Shown: positions 57,428 through 64,000 of the stretch, one piece after another
How the letters are laid out: each line of letters opens with the position of its first letter
Position numbering within the stretch: position 1 is the first letter of the stretch
Source: Capsicum annuum
Taxonomy: Eukaryota > Streptophyta > Magnoliopsida > Solanales > Solanaceae
Length of the DNA: 64,000 nucleotides
Reading direction: 5' to 3'
Assembly (NCBI RefSeq): GCF_002878395.1
Contig: NC_061115.1
Location: 96,391,054 to 96,455,053, forward strand
Program-made: the position numbers and the translations under genes
The notes under the pieces: model-generated
Seen by the model: the letters and a program-made list of their open reading frames with translations, nothing else
The model's database searches: none
What the model was told of the DNA's origin: nothing

Positions 57428-58762
57428 TCTATAATATATTAAAAGTGTGAAAATGCTTTCGAATTATGATTTGAATTTTTTTCCTTCATTAAAAGTCTTT
57501 ATCATAGACAATTTTTTTTTAAATAATTAGCATTTAATTATTATATTAATATTTAAAATTCATAAATTAATAAAAATTATATCTAATTATAGCTATTTGT
57601 TACCAACTAAATTAGGAGTGCCTTTTTTTCTTCTTTTTAGGAGATTGTAGTAGTAGTACGTAGTAAAATCCTGAAAGAAGTAAGTTGTAAAAGATCGAAG
57701 TAAGGAAAATAGAAAAAATAGAATAATAATTGAAAAGAAAAAGAAAACAGAATAATAGTTGGGAAAAAAATATTAATACGTTGGGGTAAGAAAAATTAAA
57801 TCCTAAATGGGCCTACGTGAGGAAATAAGAATAACAATTGGTGTCAAAAAATTTCCCCACGCTAGGTTAAAAAAATTCACAATTAATTTGATTTATAATT
57901 TCTTTAGACTTGATTATTTATTCTATACAAGAAATCATAATATTTAATACTTTTAAATTAATTAAAAGTTTACTTTAAATAAATACAAGTTCTATTAAAG
58001 AAAATTGTTCATTGTTCTTTGGTACATTCGAGCTCCCTCTGAAAAATGTCCATTCCTTAATCTTTCGTGGATTCAATATGATATAATTGCTAATTACAAT
58101 TACAATTCAATTATCATGATGTGTTTCTATATTTTTGTTGGGTGTACGAATTTTTGATAGCGGAGATATTCTTTTCATTTATGAGCTTTTTGGTAACGAA
58201 AATATTCTTATAACTACATTTTCGATGAGCTTTGAAGGTGTGATATAATAATTTCATCAATTTCAAGCCTATATTATATATGAATCTTTGATTAGATTTT
58301 TAGAATTTTTTTGTGTAAAGGTTAGAGTTAATCCTATTATTTTAATATCTCAATTATCGTACTATTTTGGTATAGGTTTTGTTCACTTAATTTTTCTGCT
58401 TATACACGTGGTAGATGATTTTGAGGAATTTTTATATAAAGATTAGATTTAATTGTATTGTTATGACATCTCAATTTATCGTATTATATTTTTGTAGTTT
58501 ACAGGTGATAGATGAATGTTCAATTGGACTTTGAGAAATTTTTTGTAAAGGTTAGATTTCTTCCGTATTATTCTGATATCTCAATTATCATTTTCTTTTT
58601 AATTTATTAATTATGTTCTTATATATTTAAATTTTATACACAATTTTACACTGCATAAATCCTTTTTTATTTCGAATTGTGTATGCAATTGTTTATTCTG
58701 TTAATATATATTTATTATCAATTAATGCAAGGTACACGTGCAAAGCACGTACAATTAACTAG
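57428..58762 (+). mobile_element. Non-autonomous Helitron with canonical ends, 1,335 bp
   Basis: The 5' end is tctataatatattaaaagtg (TC) directly after A at 57427. The 3' end is the hairpin acgtgc-aaa-gcacgt (58736-58750), then acaattaactag ending in CTAG, directly before T at 58763. Insertion between A and T, the 5' TC, the hairpin and CTAG are all Helitron hallmarks. No Rep/helicase is encoded. It carries the minisatellite unit three times (58301, 58423, 58532). Mobilisation would depend on another Helitron. Confidence 0.8.
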
Positions 58763-58798
58763 TGTATAAAAATGAAAAGAATACTTTCAAATAAATAC

Positions 58799-58990
58799 AA
58801 TAAAGTAATTAATTTACAAAAAATATAGCCATGCTTCTATTTACAAAAAAATGCCGAAAGGGCAAAATTACTCATGTTTTAGCCATGATAAATTTATAGA
58901 ATAAAGTAATTAATTTACAAAAGATAAAGCCATGTTTCTATTTACAAAAAGGATACTAAAAAGGCAAAATTACTCGTATTTTAGCCATGG
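58799..58990 (+). repeat. Tandem duplication of about 103 bp
   Basis: aataaagtaattaatttaca followed by aa-atagccatg occurs at 58799 and again at 58902. Both copies end with attact-gt-ttttagccatg. Confidence 0.85.
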
Positions 58991-59084
58991 TCAAATCATG
59001 GCTAAATGGTACAAAATCGTGGCTAAATGATCATTATATTTATCAATAACCAAGAAAATTCATATATAACTTCTCGAACATCGT

Positions 59085-59410
59085 ATATGTAATGTATATA
59101 TAATGTATATGTAATGTATCTATAATTTATATGTAATGTATCAATATTTTATAAATAGCTATATAGTTTATAAGTAATGTATCGATAATTCTATAAATAG
59201 TTATATAGTGTATTTGTAATATATAAATATTTTGTAAATGGTGTATAAATATTTATCAATATTATATAAATAATATATAAGCATGTATCAGTATTGTATA
59301 AATAGTTATGTAATGTATTGACATTGTATAAATGGTGTACAAATGTATATTGATATTATATAAAACTATTATGTAATATATTTGTAATGTATCAATATCA
59401 ATATTTATTT
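59085..59410. repeat. AT-rich minisatellite (gtaatgtat / tataaatagttat)
   Basis: Irregular repeats of gtaatgtatc and ttgtataaatagttat words over about 320 bp. No gene. Confidence 0.75.
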
Positions 59411-60037
59411 GATTATCATGCATTCCAACCTAATAAATAAACGTATAAACAAAAACTAATAAAATAAGATTTTTTCATAAAAAGAAATGAAAATTTTAGA
59501 AGAGCACAAAAGATTAAAAAGAGAAAGAACAACAATTCTTTTTAACAGGAAACATATAGTGAAAAAAAATATTAATAGTATTCTTTTAATAAAAAGATGC
59601 AGTGAATTTTTTTTTGAAAAAACAACAAGAATTTTTTTTTTGGTGAAAATAGTGCAGAAGAACAAAAGTTATTTTTTTAAAAAGTGCTCCAAAAGATAAC
59701 AACAATTCATGAAATTGAAATGAAATTGGCCGATTTGCGGTAATTACTTTGGTCGACAAGAGATTTTGGGTAAGAACAATGGCCGAAAGGCCATTTTAGG
59801 TAGGGAATGGATAAGCGAGTTATTTTTGTGGAAGAAATATAACCTAATGAATATCTTGGATAATTTTTGCAAAATGAAATCACTGCAAACAATAGACCAA
59901 AATTGTCCCAAAAGAAAATAAGACCAAACCCGACCCAAATAAATGAAAATAAAAGGCAATAAAAGTCCGAAGGTCAATCTGTCACTTTCCAAATGAGATT
60001 AGGAATCTAGTGACTCCTCTTCTTCTCCATGCTTCTT
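59411..60037. other. No gene recognised
   Basis: A purine-rich stretch (59456-59700) is open on both strands for about 70 codons, but this is only low-complexity sequence. The part 59700-60000 contains ggccgatttgcggtaattac and aatggccgaaaggccatttt, resembling old retroelement DNA. Nothing supports a gene. Confidence 0.5.
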
Positions 60038-61810
60038 TGAAAGACCCCTCAAAATTTCAATAATTTTATTTTGGTTCTTCCACTTTCGTCATATCAAGTT
60101 TTGACTTGAATTATGTTTAAGGATGTTAAAAGGGTAATTTGAGAAAGTTTTGAAATTTTTGGAAGGAGCACAAGATTATTTTAGGACTTCGAGGTGGTGA
60201 GAATCTGCGATATTGGTGTGCCACAGAGGTTAGTCTCCGTAATATTGGCGTGGCATAAAGGCTACCCTTCGCGATACTCGCGTGCCACGCTGATATTTTA
60301 ATTTCATCCAGTTTTTGTTTTTCACTTGGGATGAGGGTCCTTTGTTCTCTTTACCTCTTGTACAATCGTTAAACATAAAATAACCCCATGTCCTTTAGTT
60401 TCAAAGATCAAATCATTAATCAAATCATTCTTTTTCTCTCTCAAATTTAAAACCCAAGAACATTCAAGGGTTTTACAGTGAATTCATCTTCGGGCTTCAA
60501 ACTTCGAATTGACTTCAATTTCTTTTATATTTTAGGCAGGTATCTCATTCCTAAACTTTAATTTATATTGAGGCACTTATCTAATCATTATTCATGTGTT
60601 TTAAATTGATAGGTTTGAAATTGGGTTGAGAAATTTTTATTGGTATCACTTGAACTACTTTTTTCATAATTTAAATTGATGATTTATTCTTTCAATTTAT
60701 GGGTTCTGGACTAGTTGGGCACATTGTTATGGGAATTAGAATGGGGAACACCGGTTTTCCCAAATTGATAATTTTTTGGATTGGTAATGGCATTAATCCA
60801 ACCCGCTTTGTAAATTCGATTTTTGAACATGGATAGTTGCATAATTCAACTTATTTATGAACTCATTACGTTGCATTAATGGATAATAGGTTAACACGTA
60901 TTTAAAAGGGCTTTGATGTCCATGATTTGGATTTTAAAATGGAACTTGGGAGTCAAACGGATTTAAGGATTAGTTTGACATGATTATTTGAGCTTGGAAG
61001 CATAATTGGTATGATGATACCAAATGGTAAATACCTTAATACACTATTTTAAATTGGGCTTAAAGAAAATTGTGTAGCTCACCGTGAAGGTGTAGTCCTG
61101 AGGAAGCTAACACTGAAAATCAGATTTGTGGGGTGGCGGTCTATATGACTGTGTGCTTAGTTCACACACTATATTTTGGAATAGCTAAAGCATTGGTGTC
61201 TTTAGCTCTTTTTTCAGATTCCTTGGTTGGTGTAACTAACATGCACTCGGGCTCTTTCAGTAGGGGGAGCTGAACCCATATAGCCCGTGAGTGCCTGTAG
61301 GAAAGAGCGAGCTATATAGTTCAGATTAATGGTTTAAACTCACATGTTCATGACCCTTGTCCCTATCATGACATTCTATATATGTATATATAATTATTGT
61401 GCACATGGTTTTGACTGGTTTATGGTGTTGGCATTATTTTATTAATTTTTCTGAGTTACATGCCACTGCTTATTCCACTGACCGTCCCTGGATGGTACAT
61501 CTTTTCATGATGTAGGATCTGAAGGATTTTCTGTAGCTCATGTACAGCATTAGGTGGCTGAGTACTCCGGTGGATTTGCTTTAAAGTGGCGAGCTTTCAT
61601 CTTTCAAAAGCCTGGTCATTTCACTAGTTTCATGACTGTTCTAGTATTTTGGATTTTCTTTTTGGTCATAGTCAAGGATATGTCCCAACTCAATCGGTAT
61701 TCCGATTTTAGAGGATTTTGTGGATAAGTGTAGGTTGGATTATTTGTTTTGACTCTTAAAACTTTCATTTGACTTATTTAACTTTTATTGCTATCTTGAT
61801 TGGCTTCCAC

Positions 61811-61851
<41 letters not shown>

Positions 61852-61933
61852 GCTCTTGGGGTTAGGCTAAGGGAGTTGTCTCAAGTCCATGGTGGGCTTG
61901 AGATACCCATCTCGACTAGGCCCTATCATGACA
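60038..61933 (+). mobile_element. 5' LTR of Ty3/gypsy element E, 1,896 bp
   Basis: It starts tgaaagacccctc and ends ccctatcatgaca, giving TG...CA ends. The initiator-Met-type primer binding site follows four bases later. The middle contains cagtagggggagctgaaccc and tatagcccgtgagtgcctg, which align with ggcagggggacttgaacaca and tatagcccgtagatggtt in LTR A at 24890-24930. That supports membership in the same chromovirus group. A (TTA)n microsatellite lies near its end. Confidence 0.8.
61811..61851. repeat. (TTA)n microsatellite
   Basis: About 13 uninterrupted TTA units within the LTR of element E. Confidence 0.95.
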
Positions 61934-61937
61934 AACT

Positions 61938-61949
61938 TGGTATTAGAGC
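61938..61949 (+). promoter_or_regulatory. Primer binding site of element E
   Basis: tggtattagagc, one base different from tggtatcagagc, complementary to the 3' end of initiator methionine tRNA. It directly follows the LTR and confirms its boundary. Confidence 0.8.
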
Positions 61950-62140
61950 ATAGTTCAGGATCTTTGATTGTTCACAAAGCCGTGTCGAGTAAGTCCATTT
62001 TATGGGTGTGTAGCGTGCCACACTTATAAGGGGGAGGCTACAAGGTATTTATGAATGTTTTCCTTTCTTGTATTCTATTTCGAGCCATAGAGTCTAGTTG
62101 TCTTGAAACTTCTCTAATTTGTAGCTTACTCGCATTTTGT

Positions 62141-62580
62141 ATGCCTCCTTGAAGATCTGACATTCGTAGAAACTCTGCTGGATTATCTGTCCTACCTGAG
62201 GAAAATGTGGAGAAAACTCACCCTATTTATAGAGTGTAGACCTGATATAGAGTTCCTTTTTCCTGATTGTACTGCTCCACATAGAATTTCACCAGTCCCC
62301 ACTAGTCCTCAGGTTCCTCATGTTGGTGATGCTCATGACCAGACGCCCCAGTGAGATATTTCTAATGGGGAGTTCTGTCAGTCTATTCATATTCTTACTA
62401 AGTTAGTGTTCTCACAGTGTAATGATTCATTATCCATATTCTTTCTTATCTCCTCCGATAGAGCTTCTTCGTAGCTTTCCCAAGTCATTAGTGAATTGCA
62501 GGAATCAATAGTTTGGTTACCTGGTGATTCGTTTGTTTTTTAGAACAACTTTCTCAATTTAAAGTTTTCATTGGTTCTAA
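62141..62580 (+). pseudogene. N-terminal gag fragment of element E
   Basis: An ATG at 62141 opens MPP, a stop, then RSDIRRNSAGLSVLPEENVE and KTHPIYRV. MPP followed by basic residues is the usual start of gag in this gypsy group. Further stops and shifts follow. The leader between the PBS and this ATG shares gggtgtgta-c-c-ccacacttataag with element D. The sequence changes to repeat family F at about 62600, so capsid, zinc knuckle and pol are missing. Confidence 0.55.
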
Positions 62581-62599
62581 TTGAGCATCAATAAAAAAA

Positions 62600-62760
62600 T
62601 TTAGTAAATAACCTTAAATTGTAAATCCGACTTTGCCAACACGTCTGGAATGTCAAAATCTATGTGGTTAACTATCCTATTTGCTCAAAACAGACTCCAA
62701 ATACATCTCGAGGCATTGGTCGAAGCCTAACACCAAGTTTCAAGCTTCATCCGTTGCCTG
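62600..62760 (+). repeat. Repeat family F, plus-strand copy
   Basis: gactttgccaacacgtctgg, then tgtcaaaat-tgtggtt and ggcattggtcgaa, correspond to the reverse complement of 6384-6530. It interrupts element E's gag. The short open frame at 62664-62852 is not a gene. Confidence 0.55.
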
Positions 62761-64000
62761 GCTTAGAGAGAGATACCATGATCGTGGTGGGTGAGGTACA
62801 AATACATGAGCCACGACCGCGGCCAAGTGGGTTGTGCGATTGCGCTACCTAAGGCATGGGAAAAGCCTATTTAAAGGCTGTCTTGCCTGAAATTTTTGCC
62901 ATTTGTGCCTTTCTCTTAAGCTCTAAAACTCTAATAGAGTGAAAAATCTTCAAAGTGAGTCTTGTGGGTTGATTAGGAGATTAAACAACTTGTGAAATCC
63001 ATTTTGCTACAAATCTAAGGTAAGATTCCTTCTAATTTGGTATAAATTTCTTGATTTCTAGATTCAAAACTCCTACGTCTTTGAGGCTCAATTGTAGCCA
63101 CAAATGTGATTGATTTACTCAAATTTCTTGAGGGTTATAGCTCCCTAATGATAGTTGAGCAATGAGTTAGTCTTGAAAACTCATTTTTTGAAGGTGGAAC
63201 CCACTTGGGGGTTTGGTGTTATGTTGGACCCATGGAATAATGGTGCCATAATGGGGGGTGTTAATCTTGTAATGATGCTTAGATTATGTTGTTGATATCT
63301 TGGCTCGTGGAAGAAGTTTCAAGAAAAGGAAAGGCAAAGCTTGTTGGTTCGTGAGCTACTTGGACCCAAGGTAGGTTAGGCTTACTTGTAGTTAGATTGA
63401 GCTTAATTGTAGTATATTTATGATATCTTATGATTGGGCAGGGTCTTAGATGATAAATGGGTGAATGATAATACTTGGTATTAGTTGATCTTCGTAGGCT
63501 ATTAAACTTGTAAAATATGATGCTTGACTATAGCGTAGAACCTTGGATAGTTCTACTTGTAGTCTCAGAAATAGTATGAGAATACCTTAGTTGCTCTAGT
63601 AGAGAAGAATGATGTTGTTGACTAACCTTAAGAGTATGTTGACCTAGACATAACTAGTTATGAATTGGCCTTAGTGTTTGGGGTGACTTAGAAAGGATAC
63701 TTGTAGGATATTTTCCCTTACAGGCTTAGTAAGGATTGATAAGCCCTTATAGTGTGATTTAGATAACCTAGATTAATTCTGGGTAGATGTTAGTCTTGTA
63801 GAAGTGAACTTTGGCATTATTGGGATTCAAGAGTGTGACTTGAACCACCTTAAGCTTGAACTATTTAATTCCTTAGTGACCTAGATACTTGAGGAACGTC
63901 TAAGTTACATTATTGAGGTTATAATGGTTAAACCCGATTGTCATTTATACATATGGTCCATGGTTGGATAATGTGTATACATGATTGATTATCTTGTTGT
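62761..64000 (+). mobile_element. LTR-like sequence running out of the window
   Basis: It continues family F with a TATA-like box at 62867-62876 (cctatttaaa) and a pyrimidine-rich leader (gcctttctcttaagctctaa), as in an LTR promoter and transcript start. No coding domain is visible up to the window end. The classification is tentative. Confidence 0.4.

Noticed and set aside
45954..58762. Search for a Rep/helicase coding region of an autonomous Helitron
   Set aside because: No helicase or replication-initiator motif was seen in any frame; all copies appear non-autonomous.
59456..59699. Open frames of about 70 codons on both strands
   Set aside because: Low-complexity purine-rich DNA; open on both strands by composition, no domain or gene context.
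1..64000. CRISPR arrays, tRNA and rRNA genes, bacterial operons
   Set aside because: No spaced identical repeats of the CRISPR kind, no recognisable cloverleaf or rRNA sequence, and the sequence is plainly plant repeat DNA.

Overview
This window looks like plant nuclear DNA with very few genes. It is AT-rich, has no dense open reading frames, and is filled with old, nested LTR retrotransposons, MITE-like elements, Helitrons and solo LTRs. The mix is Athila-type gag-protease, chromodomain Ty3/gypsy elements with LTRs of about 2 to 2.5 kb, and Helitron ends of the form A|TC...CTAG|T. Together with the peptide style of the gypsy copies, it suggests a eudicot, probably Solanaceae (pepper, tomato or potato group). 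The species is an inference from recall, not proven.

Left part (1-18 kb): an Athila-like LTR element with a gag zinc knuckle and protease but no reverse transcriptase (1-6371) is inserted into a repeat that recurs near 62.6 kb in the opposite orientation. From 6.4 to 15.5 kb the sequence is mostly unclassified decayed repeat. It holds one recognisable minus-strand remnant that resembles the 'putative plant transposon protein' domain (13.4-14.0 kb). A second Athila-like gag lies at 16.7-17.7 kb on the plus strand.

Middle part (17.7-41.4 kb): a nest of four Ty3/gypsy elements. A (plus, 18.77-25.82 kb) has gag, protease, RT, RNase H, integrase, chromodomain and a 3' LTR, but no 5' LTR. B (minus, 25.82-32.55 kb) has a 5' LTR, PBS, gag and pol. 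C (minus, 32.59-34.15 kb) is a gag plus a broken LTR. D (plus, 34.15-40.98 kb) has a 5' LTR and decayed pol but no 3' LTR. The order of fragments suggests that A entered B, B entered C and D entered C's LTR. All coding regions carry stops and frameshifts.

Right part (41.4-60 kb): AT-rich DNA of small elements. It holds a 1.55-kb fold-back element with 306-bp inverted arms and an exact 9-bp target duplication, several Helitron termini, a 1,005-bp solo LTR with a 5-bp duplication, and a 321-bp tandem duplication whose second copy is split by a 2.65-kb insertion with its own 5-bp duplication. The only intact gene candidate is here: an 89-residue secreted peptide precursor on the minus strand at 45.1-45.4 kb.

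Right end (60-64 kb): a full LTR with iMet-type primer binding site and the start of a gag (E), cut off by another LTR-like repeat that runs out of the window. No tRNA, rRNA, CRISPR or bacterial feature was seen. Domain calls rest on motif reading by eye, without database searches.
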